NCBI GenBank assembly: GCA_002402325.1 | Contig: DHFQ01000121.1 | Span: 1 to 21,020, forward strand | Direction: 5' to 3' | DNA length: 21,020 nt | Source: Candidatus Aminicenantes bacterium UBA4820 | GTDB lineage: Bacteria > Acidobacteriota > UBA4820 | Shown: positions 1-5,999 of the stretch, in pieces | Layout of the letters: each line of letters begins with the position of its first letter | Numbering within the stretch: the stretch's first letter is position 1 | Program-made: the position numbers and the translations under genes | Notes under the pieces: generated by a model | What the model was told of the DNA's origin: nothing | Database searches by the model: none | The model's input: only the letters and a program-made list of their open reading frames with translations

Positions 1-1
1 T

Positions 2-151
2 TTAGCTGAATATGAAGTAAACACTGTAATTTAATTTTAGGTCTAACAATTTCATCAAAAAATCAAGCCTAAAACCCTCTTTCACCACTCTACCCAAAAT
101 CAATGTTGGATTTTGGGGCAAGACGAGATATTGACAAATTACAAATTGAGT
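2..151 (-). repeat. Repeat-like intergenic stretch with open minus-strand frame
   Basis: The 313 nt before the first gene hold no supported gene. On the minus strand a frame is open from 151 to a stop at 2-4 (49 codons) and includes the peptide LPQNPTL. The segment 101-117 matches 16 of 17 bases of the reverse complement of 20926-20942, whose reading frame gives QNPTL. A looser match at 3094-3109 gives PNPIL in the same orientation. Bases 93-117 also form a 9-bp stem (CCCAAAATC/GATTTTGGG) with a 7-nt loop and no T-run after it. I read this as a fragment of a dispersed repeat rather than a functional gene. The boundaries are those of the open frame, not of a proven element. Confidence 0.35.
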
Positions 152-313
152 TTAAAATAAAATATGGCAATAAAGGTAAATATAAAAAAAGATAAAAATG
201 AGAGATTAAAAATAGTTCAAAGAAAATTTATTTATGAAGTCAAAAGACCTTGTAAGGATAACAAGCCCTTTAGATAATTTGTTTGAGAAAGAGAATAAAG
301 GTGGTATAAAAAG

Positions 314-838
314 ATGAGAGAAAGAAAAATCGAGGAGATAGATGGTTCACCTATAGTATGTTCACAAACTTATCCCTGTTCTACTACTTTCGGTTATCAT
401 TACATTCTTCTTAGGAATCCTGGGTATAAAGTTTTACAAAATTATCTGGGAATTGACGAATCGTGTTATACTTCTGCCCAATTTGAAACAATTTGGTTTT
501 CTGCAATACAAACAACACCTCAATTAAAAATTTACGGCCAAGGGATACAACCTTCCTGTGCCACTGCTGGCTCTACCATAAGCTTTTATACTGATTCAAA
601 AGGGAAATTTCTTCGCCTTTGGGAAGTTAGGTTTTTGGACTCATCCAATAATGCGTCCTTAGTCACAAATTTAAAAGGGATTTCCTATTCAAGAATAACA
701 GGAAAAATAGGCGCATCACCTTGTGGTAAGTGTTGTGTTAAGGTTAAATTATCGGGGTTAAATACAAATACTTTTCAAAGTGGTGGAAATATGTTTGAGT
801 TTACGGACAACATTTACAGTTGTAAAGGGTGTCAGTAA
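314..838 (+). CDS. Cys-rich protein of unknown function
   Basis: I do not recognise this 174-aa protein. The ATG at 314 follows an SD-like AAAGGTGG (297-304), and an in-frame TAA at 296-298 rules out a longer form. It has nine cysteines (residues 16, 22, 51, 82, 137, 140, 141, 170, 173), including two CxxC pairs (137/140 and 170/173). The composition is rich in Ser, Thr, Gly and Asn, with short beta-strand-like stretches, as in many extracytoplasmic proteins. No signal peptide or membrane segment is visible: the N-terminus is charged (MRERKIEE). It may therefore be cytoplasmic and metal-binding, exported by another route, or an N-terminally truncated relic of a secreted protein. It lies 57 nt upstream of the secreted propeller gene on the same strand, so the two may be co-transcribed. 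That it is a gene is fairly likely; its function is unknown. Confidence 0.55.
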   Translation: MRERKIEEIDGSPIVCSQTYPCSTTFGYHYILLRNPGYKVLQNYLGIDESCYTSAQFETIWFSAIQTTPQLKIYGQGIQPSCATAGSTISFYTDSKGKFLRLWEVRFLDSSNNASLVTNLKGISYSRITGKIGASPCGKCCVKVKLSGLNTNTFQSGGNMFEFTDNIYSCKGCQ

Positions 839-874
839 GACTACTCAAAATAAGGGAGACTCCTTTTAGTGTCT
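838..874 (+). promoter_or_regulatory. Imperfect intergenic hairpin before the propeller gene
   Basis: AGACTACT at 838-845 can pair with AGTGTCT at 868-874 with one bulged base. Inside it, AAAA and GG pair with CC and TTTT around the loop GAGACT, with a 3-nt bulge. The structure ends a few bases before the SD (AGGAGG, 882-887) of the next gene. It has no U-tract after it, so it is not a standard terminator. It could be an mRNA processing or attenuation structure, or chance. Confidence 0.2.
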
Positions 875-895
875 GCCTGTGAGGAGGAAATGAAA

Positions 896-2821
896 ATGTT
901 TAAAGACAATAAAAATAAGGTTTACTTAACATTAATAGTTTTTCTTGTTTTTGTAATATTTTACACAAATGCTTTTTCAAACCACCTTTATCCATTTTGG
1001 CAATGGATAAATCCTGTCCCAACGGGAGAAAATCTTAACAAAGTCGTTTTTACTAAAGATAAATATTGGGCAGTTGGAAACTGTGGAACAATAGTTTCAA
1101 GTAATGATGGAAAAGTGTGGGATTCAAAAAAAAGTGAAGTTACTTTTAACCTTACCTCTATAGCATATAAAGATAATCTCCTGTTAGTTGTCGGAGAGGA
1201 GGGGACAGTTGTAAGAAGTGCTGATGGGGAAAATTGGAATAAAGTAGAGTTTCCTTCAAAGGCTTACTTATCTGATATATCTGTTTTGAACGGGTATTTT
1301 GTGGTCATAGGAAATGGAATTTCGGAAGGAGGGAGTATTTTTTACAGTCAGGATGGCGTTTTGTGGGGTATTTCTGTCCATTCTACTCCTCCAACCAAAA
1401 ATTACAATTTTATTTCTTTATCAGCGATTGGAGACAGACTTTATGCTGTTGGGAGTTGTGATTACTATGATTCTGCAAGCGGTGAATGGAAACATCCATC
1501 TATTATAGCGACAACAGGGGATGGTTTAAATTGGGAAACAAAGGAATATGAATTCACTCCCTTTATATATTCAATTTCAGGCAATGGAGAAATCTTTTTG
1601 TGCTCAGGAATTGACCCGGAAAGCTATGAATGTCGCTTTTTTATTTCGGATCATTTGATCAGTTGGGAAAAAGTTTCAACTGCGCTAGAAGGGACAATAG
1701 CAAACACCATAATTTTTGATGGATCCAATTTTTTTGCAGTTACATCCACGAATCCTTTTACCTTTTCGTCTTTTGAAGAGAATTGTGTTTTAAAAAGTAG
1801 TGACGGTCGCAACTGGCAAACTGTCTTTGAAGGAATGCACGATGAATTTAGAGGAATATGCAAGGGAGATTCTGGCTTTGTTGTTGCTGGAAATTATGGA
1901 ATAATACTACAAAGTAGTGATGGAGAACTTTGGTCAATTCCCACACCTTCTATTTATCTTTATGGATGGTTAAGAGGAGTTTCTTATAGTGGGGAAAAAT
2001 ATGTGGCTGTAGGTACTGAATTGGGGAATTATGGTTGGCTTCCTGTTATTTTTGAGAGTGATGATGGCATTACTTGGAGAAAGGCAATTATTCCAGACGG
2101 TGCTTTTGGAGGGTTAGAAAAGATTGTCTGGAGCGAGCATTTTAAACGGTTTCTTGCAGTTGGTAGTTCATTATTATTGTCAAGCGAGAATGGAGTAGAA
2201 TGGAAAATTTTAAATATTCCAAAGTTATACGATTATAACGATATAGCCTGCAACGGTAATCTATGTATTGCTACTGGACAAGTTGGAGATTATCCCGCCT
2301 TTCAATTCACTAACGATGGTTACAATTGGACAATTAAAAAACTTGATAAGCGAGGGAAAGTCCATTCAATCACTTATGGAAACGGTGTTTGGATGGCGGT
2401 AGGCCAAAAATTGAATGGAAAACTGAGAATATGGCAAAGTCCTGATGGTGTGAAATGGAAACATATTCCTATTCCTTCAAGAAATATGAAAGGACAGACG
2501 GCACAAATTGCTTTTGGAGTATCATCGTTCATAATATCTACCGAGGGAGACTATTTTCTAAAATCAGCAAGCGGAAAAGAATGGGATCTTGTATCTAAGC
2601 CGTATGAATTAAATAGCTTGGTTATTCCAACTATTTCTTATGCAAAAGATAAGTTTATTGGACTTGCACAGGGATTTGGGGCGCATTTTATTAGTAGTAT
2701 TGATGCAGTAAATTGGGATGTTTCTGAAGCAATTTCAAATCTATATATTTTGGACATTATTTACAATGGAACAAGTTATATCGTTGTAGGTGATGGGGGA
2801 GCAATTCTCGTGGGGAAATAG
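896..2821 (+). CDS. Secreted Asp-box/Ycf48-like beta-propeller protein
   Basis: This is a 641-aa exported protein built from beta-propeller-type repeats. I chose ATG 896 because AGGAGG (882-887) lies 8 nt upstream; an in-frame GTG at 869 and ATG at 890 fit the SD less well. The N-terminus is a typical signal peptide: basic MFKDNKNK, a hydrophobic core, then a break near TNAFSNH. About 13 copies of an S-x-[DN]-G-x-x-W motif follow at intervals of mostly 40-60 residues, for example SSNDGKVW, RSADGENW, KSSDGRNW, ESDDGITW and QSPDGVKW. They are often preceded by a V(A)VG strand. This pattern is known from BNR/Asp-box and Ycf48-like propellers. Thirteen motifs suggest two propellers in tandem. No sialidase Arg triad or FRIP motif is obvious, so I do not call it an enzyme. 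A role in surface binding or assembly is inference only. Confidence 0.75.
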   Translation: MFKDNKNKVYLTLIVFLVFVIFYTNAFSNHLYPFWQWINPVPTGENLNKVVFTKDKYWAVGNCGTIVSSNDGKVWDSKKSEVTFNLTSIAYKDNLLLVVGEEGTVVRSADGENWNKVEFPSKAYLSDISVLNGYFVVIGNGISEGGSIFYSQDGVLWGISVHSTPPTKNYNFISLSAIGDRLYAVGSCDYYDSASGEWKHPSIIATTGDGLNWETKEYEFTPFIYSISGNGEIFLCSGIDPESYECRFFISDHLISWEKVSTALEGTIANTIIFDGSNFFAVTSTNPFTFSSFEENCVLKSSDGRNWQTVFEGMHDEFRGICKGDSGFVVAGNYGIILQSSDGELWSIPTPSIYLYGWLRGVSYSGEKYVAVGTELGNYGWLPVIFESDDGITWRKAIIPDGAFGGLEKIVWSEHFKRFLAVGSSLLLSSENGVEWKILNIPKLYDYNDIACNGNLCIATGQVGDYPAFQFTNDGYNWTIKKLDKRGKVHSITYGNGVWMAVGQKLNGKLRIWQSPDGVKWKHIPIPSRNMKGQTAQIAFGVSSFIISTEGDYFLKSASGKEWDLVSKPYELNSLVIPTISYAKDKFIGLAQGFGAHFISSIDAVNWDVSEAISNLYILDIIYNGTSYIVVGDGGAILVGK

Positions 2822-2911
2822 AAAAAATGCAGCTTAAATTTTTTGGGTTTTCATATCTTTATACTAAAATCTATTTTTGATTATTGTGATTTTTTTCTAA
2901 AGGAGGTTTTG

Positions 2912-3169
2912 ATGTTATCAAGCCTCAATTTGTAGCCACAGGTTTTACCAGCGTTGTTTTGTTTGTTTTTTAATGGGAAATTGAGCTCCTACCGTTCAAA
3001 CAAACTTTTTATGAAACGAATATCAGGAAACGCAACAAAAATTTTACACCTAATCTTTTCTTGCAATTATTTTTTGACAATAAAGGCTTACCGCAATATC
3101 GGATTTGGCACGAAAAGTAGTAGCAAAATAGAAAATTCACATTTGATATTTAAAACTGATTGTTTTTAG
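2912..3169 (+). pseudogene. Possible decayed small ORF in a 396-nt gap
   Basis: The gap 2822-3217 holds no intact recognisable gene. A very good SD (AAAGGAGG, 2899-2906) precedes ATG 2912, but that frame stops after seven codons at an amber TAG (2933-2935). The same frame then stays open to the stop at 3167-3169, so the whole stretch is 86 codons with a single interruption. The translated part is Phe/Ser/Lys-rich and resembles no family I know. It may be the relic of a small gene, or a start signal beside unrelated repeat-derived DNA. Part of it overlaps the degenerate repeat at 3094-3109. Confidence is low because the protein has no recognisable feature. Confidence 0.2.
3094..3109 (-). repeat. 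Degenerate copy of the edge repeat
   Basis: CAATATCGGATTTGGC differs from the left-edge copy (101-117) and the right-edge copy (20942-20926 reversed) by one or two substitutions and a one-base deletion. On the minus strand it reads VPNPIL, close to LPQNPTL and SQNPTL in the other two copies. The match is short and could be chance in AT-rich DNA. Confidence 0.2.
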
Positions 3170-3201
3170 GACTGTTTATAAATTTTGAAAGGAGTTTCTT
3201 T

Positions 3202-3207
3202 TATAAT
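3202..3207 (+). promoter_or_regulatory. Consensus -10 box just upstream of the Kdo-kinase gene
   Basis: TATAAT at 3202-3207 ends 10 nt before the ATG at 3218. A transcript would begin about 3213-3216, giving a leader of only a few bases. No good -35 sits at 16-18 bp spacing; TTGAAA at 3185-3190 is only 11 bp away. The SD-like GAAAGGAG (3187-3194) lies upstream of this box and 23 nt from the ATG, too far to serve the gene. Confidence 0.35.
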
Positions 3208-3217
3208 ATAATCAAAT

Positions 3218-3988
3218 ATGGAGATAACTTTCTACAAGCACCCCAAATTTAAACTGCCCGATGAAAGATTACAAAACCCATCTTTTGTTGAAAAAATTTA
3301 TGAAGAGGGAAAAAATCTTGATAAAGGAAGGGGAAGTTCAAAAATTATAAACATTTCAGGTAAAGAATATCTTTTAAAAAAGGAGGTTAGGGGAGGTCTA
3401 CTTTCAAACATTCTTTCCTCCTCATTTCTTGATTTATCAAAATTTAATAACGAACTGGAGATTGTAGAATTATTAAGCGATCTTGACCTGACATTTCCTA
3501 TTCTTGCAAGAATTGCTTTTAAACGGAATTTGCTCTGGAGAGTTTTTACACTTTCTCTTTTTTTTGATGAAAGTGTTTCACTTAAGGAAGTATCAATTGG
3601 AAAGGATTGGGAAGATGAAAAGATTTTTAGTGCCGGTAAAACAATTGCGAACCTTCACAAATTGGGATTTTACCATTCCGATTTAAACATGGGAAATATA
3701 GTTTTTCAGGGTAACGATTGTAAAATCATTGATTTTAAGAACTCTTACTTTTACTCTTCGCCTTTAGCAGCATCTCTTTCATTAAAAAATCTTTTGAGGT
3801 TGATAAGGTCGTATCACAAGGAAAACCTTCGTTTAGCAATAAAACCGGGAAAGGAATTTGAAGAAATTCTTCTCTCCGGTTATTTTTCAGAAAGAAATGA
3901 ACTAACTGATTTTGTTTCAAAAAAAGTAAGATCGCCTCTTCAATCTTTAAAAAAATCAATTTACAAAATTAAGTACAAGAAAAGGTAA
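3218..3988 (+). CDS. Kdo/WaaP-family lipopolysaccharide kinase
   Basis: This 256-aa protein looks like a member of the Kdo/WaaP protein-kinase-like family, which phosphorylates the inner core (Kdo or heptose) of LPS at the cytoplasmic face of the inner membrane. Visible motifs are an N-lobe lysine region around YLLKKEVRGG (51-60), a catalytic loop HSDLNMGN (153-160, with Asp155 and Asn160), and a metal-binding IDFKN (171-175) in place of DFG. The RGG after the lysine segment and the length match KdkA-like proteins. The tail is very basic, which suits membrane association. ATG 3218 is the only reasonable start, because an in-frame TAA lies at 3209-3211; it lacks an SD, so translation may start near-leaderless. 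It converges with rnhA, 8 nt apart. The family is confident; the exact sugar acceptor is not. Confidence 0.8.
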   Translation: MEITFYKHPKFKLPDERLQNPSFVEKIYEEGKNLDKGRGSSKIINISGKEYLLKKEVRGGLLSNILSSSFLDLSKFNNELEIVELLSDLDLTFPILARIAFKRNLLWRVFTLSLFFDESVSLKEVSIGKDWEDEKIFSAGKTIANLHKLGFYHSDLNMGNIVFQGNDCKIIDFKNSYFYSSPLAASLSLKNLLRLIRSYHKENLRLAIKPGKEFEEILLSGYFSERNELTDFVSKKVRSPLQSLKKSIYKIKYKKR

Positions 3989-3996
3989 ATAGAGAA

Positions 3997-4626
3997 TCAA
4001 TCTTTATGAAAGCCAATGTCCGCCGGATTTATTGAGCCTTTAATCCTCTCTATTTTTCCACCATTATTTTCAAATTCTTTTCTCATTTTTGAAACTCTTT
4101 TTATTAAGGTCATAAGTTGGCTATCACTTTGTTTCTTTTTTGAAACAAGCCCTTTGCTCCAGTAATCTATCACCAATTTGCTGTCTCCACATATTTTTTT
4201 TAAATGTAACTTCTTTGCAACCTTAAGAGCTATGAAGAGTGCTGCAAGTTCACCAAAGTTATTAGTCATATCTTTGTCAAGAATCATAGTGCCGTACTTT
4301 GTTATTCTTCCTTCAGGAACAGCCTTAAAAAGTAAAGGTATTCCCTCATAATCAGTTACGGAAATCTCAACACTCCCGTTTCTTCCAGTTCCCGAATCAA
4401 AATAAATTGCTTTTTTATCAAGTCTATTCTTCTCATTTTGAATATCTGTTTTTTTTGAAGTGTATAAAGCGCCTTCATCAAGCCATTTTCTTGCCTTTTC
4501 AATTGAATCGAAAGACTTATATCTCGCCCCTTTTTCACCTTCGACAATTCTCTTACACTCCGCCCAATTTGTTACTATTTTTGATTCTTCTTTCACTTTG
4601 TAGGCATAAAACTTTTTGCTTTTCAT
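3997..4626 (-). CDS. rnhA: Ribonuclease HI with N-terminal RNA:DNA-hybrid-binding domain
   Basis: This 209-aa protein should cut the RNA strand of RNA:DNA hybrids. Residues 3-50 form the small viroplasmin-like (RNase H1 N-terminal) hybrid-binding domain: KKFYAYKVK, then W21, EC, and GARYKSF (33-39). A linker follows, then the RNase H fold from about residue 72. The acidic catalytic set is visible: Asp77 in IYFDSG, Glu126 in NNFGELAAL, Asp148 in CGDSKLVIDYW and Asp203 in NPADIG. The N-terminal domain begins at the ATG, which supports this start. There is no SD: only six bases separate the ATG from the T-run of the upstream terminator hairpin. Expression may depend on terminator read-through or an unusual leader. 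It converges with the Kdo-kinase gene. Confidence 0.9.
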   Translation of the reverse strand: MKSKKFYAYKVKEESKIVTNWAECKRIVEGEKGARYKSFDSIEKARKWLDEGALYTSKKTDIQNEKNRLDKKAIYFDSGTGRNGSVEISVTDYEGIPLLFKAVPEGRITKYGTMILDKDMTNNFGELAALFIALKVAKKLHLKKICGDSKLVIDYWSKGLVSKKKQSDSQLMTLIKRVSKMRKEFENNGGKIERIKGSINPADIGFHKD

Positions 4627-4632
4627 AGTTAC

Positions 4633-4663
4633 AAAAAAAGGGGAAGGATCCTTCCCCTTTTTT
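4633..4663 (-). terminator. Strong bidirectional rho-independent terminator
   Basis: The 18-nt perfect palindrome GGGGAAGGATCCTTCCCC (4640-4657) is flanked by seven A (4633-4639) and six T (4658-4663). It forms a GC-rich stem with a U-tract in either direction. On the minus strand it lies just after the outer-membrane barrel gene (stop at 4683) and immediately before the rnhA start codon. Confidence 0.9.
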
Positions 4664-4682
4664 ATTTGCCTTTCAAATAAGG

Positions 4683-5207
4683 TTAAAACTTAAAGGTGAG
4701 ACCTACTCTAACATCCCAGTGGTCTGTATCCCAATCATCTACTCTGTGATATGCAGCCTGACAGTTAACTCCCCATTTGTCATTGAAATGATACCTGTAA
4801 CCTGCTGCGGTTCCATAAGACCACTGGTTATCTTCAGCACCAAAGGTGTGTCCAAGATTGACAATCTGCCAATAAATTTGGCCATTACCAATTTCTTTGG
4901 CGAGTTCAGGACCAATTTCAAAAATGTAAAACGAGTCCTTATACTCTAAATCTGACAATACAGGCGGGACAGTTGGGAGTAAAATCTCTCCAAAGTCAAA
5001 CTTACCTTCATTGTAGATAACTCCCATGTGAAGTCCCCAATAGTCGTTGAAGAAATAACCTCCATCAAGAGATGCAACAAAATTACTGTCAACATCCCCT
5101 GAACTAAATTGATAACCGGGAAGAATGGAAATATATCCTGTTCCGCCCTGAGCAAAAAGAGCAATTCCAAACAATGTTAACAATCCGAACATCAAAACCT
5201 TTTTCAT
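4683..5207 (-). CDS. Small outer-membrane beta-barrel protein
   Basis: The 174-aa product has a clear signal peptide (MKKVLMFGLLTLFGIALFAQ). The mature part, about 150 residues, alternates hydrophobic and polar residues and is rich in Gly, Tyr, Trp and Asp. It ends in LTFKF, the C-terminal Phe expected of proteins inserted by the BAM complex. The size fits an eight-stranded barrel such as OmpW, OmpA-barrel or OmpX-like proteins; I cannot pick one family. ATG 5207 is chosen because GGAGGTGAT (5212-5220) precedes it, and a longer form from 5222 would use an ATG that overlaps this SD. The gene is monocistronic, with its own promoter (5241-5269) and a strong terminator (4633-4663), and is probably well expressed. 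Ligand or function is unknown. Confidence 0.75.
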   Translation of the reverse strand: MKKVLMFGLLTLFGIALFAQGGTGYISILPGYQFSSGDVDSNFVASLDGGYFFNDYWGLHMGVIYNEGKFDFGEILLPTVPPVLSDLEYKDSFYIFEIGPELAKEIGNGQIYWQIVNLGHTFGAEDNQWSYGTAAGYRYHFNDKWGVNCQAAYHRVDDWDTDHWDVRVGLTFKF

Positions 5208-5240
5208 TTCTATCACCTCCATATGAATTTCTAAATAAAT

Positions 5241-5269
5241 AAGATATATCCTTTTAAGCAGTTTGTCAA
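5241..5269 (-). promoter_or_regulatory. Sigma-70-type promoter of the barrel gene
   Basis: On the minus strand TTGACA (5269-5264) is followed after 17 bp by TATCTT (5246-5241). Spacing and -35 are consensus and the -10 is good. Transcription would start near 5234, giving a leader of about 27 nt with the SD at 5220-5212. Confidence 0.75.
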
Positions 5270-5309
5270 GGAAAGTGGACTATGCTTGTAAAACTCCCAA
5301 CTATTTATT

Positions 5310-5999
5310 TTATACCTGTAAATGTTTTAACAATTCCGAAAATGAATAAACGATTTGATGAGAATCAGAACTTTGAAGTTCTTTTTCTATAAATGTGTTT
5401 GCCTTTTTTGGGTGAACAATCCTTATTGTTTCAAATCCCATCTCTTTTGCTGAATCCAGCTCCCTGTTTGCCCCATCTCCTATGAAGAGAGTTTCAAAGG
5501 GTTGAGCCTTTGTTTTTTCAATAGCCTTTTCAAAAAATTTGTGTGAGGGCTTTTTTACACCAATTTCATAAGAAAAAACAAGCACATCAAACCTGTCTCT
5601 TAAATGAAGAGTATTTAAAATAAATGCAGTGGTCGCTGTTGCGTTGCTTAGAAGAGCGAGAGATGCCCCCTTTTCCCTTAAAAGTGCAAGAGTCTCTGTT
5701 GCGCCATCATAAAAAGATACGCATCTTTGCAATGTTTCCACATCATACAAAGATATTTTTGCAGCGATGGCTCTGTCTTTAATTCCCATTTTTTCTAAAG
5801 TTTTTGTAGCCCTTTGAAAAGGGTCTCTTAATATTCCTATAAGTGCATCCTCTGCTGTCTCTTTCCACGCTTTAATAAATTCATCGGGGTCAATGCCGGT
5901 AATCTCTGCTGATTCTTTTTTCCCGGTATAATAAATTTCCTCATTTATGTAGACAAGGGTGTCAAAAAGGTCAAAGAATATCCACTTGAAAGGTAGCAT
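5310..5999 (-). CDS. HAD-superfamily hydrolase (phosphatase-like)
   Basis: This 229-aa protein is a haloacid-dehalogenase-superfamily hydrolase, subfamily I by its helical cap inserted after motif I. Motif I is FFDLFDTL (nucleophile Asp10), motif II LLSNAT (Ser118), motif III Lys149/150 in GVKKP, and motif IV GDGANRELDSAKE (Asp175 and Asp182). The residue two after the nucleophile, usually the acid/base Asp of phosphatases, is Phe12; DLFDTL and DxYGT variants occur in dehalogenases and some nucleotidase-like members. The substrate is therefore open. The ATG overlaps the stop of the upstream polyprenyl synthase gene (TAATG), so the two are translationally coupled. That suggests a shared pathway, for example removing phosphate from a prenyl or side product, but this is inference. 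Confidence 0.85.
   Translation of the reverse strand: MLPFKWIFFDLFDTLVYINEEIYYTGKKESAEITGIDPDEFIKAWKETAEDALIGILRDPFQRATKTLEKMGIKDRAIAAKISLYDVETLQRCVSFYDGATETLALLREKGASLALLSNATATTAFILNTLHLRDRFDVLVFSYEIGVKKPSHKFFEKAIEKTKAQPFETLFIGDGANRELDSAKEMGFETIRIVHPKKANTFIEKELQSSDSHQIVYSFSELLKHLQV

Noticed and set aside
93..117. 9-bp stem as a terminator
   Set aside because: No U-tract follows on either strand, and the stem overlaps the repeat core.
103..195. 30-codon + strand ORF starting in the left repeat copy
   Set aside because: It has no SD. The opposite frame shares its peptide with the other copies (QNPTL), so this frame is probably a shadow.
164..277. 37-codon basic ORF on the + strand upstream of the Cys-rich gene
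   Set aside because: It has no SD and no recognisable feature, and it overlaps the repeat-like stretch only slightly. Basic, Lys-rich short frames are expected by chance in AT-rich DNA.
2826..2850. A/T-rich inverted sequence after the propeller gene as a terminator
   Set aside because: The stem is made of A-T pairs only, with no GC core, so it would be unstable.
2899..3217. A riboswitch or structured RNA in the gap before the Kdo-kinase gene
   Set aside because: I could not find a conserved riboswitch core or a stable set of stems. The -10 box near 3202 would also put the gap outside the transcript.
4640..4657. GC-rich palindrome as a protein operator
   Set aside because: The flanking A and T runs and the position after a stop codon fit a rho-independent terminator better.
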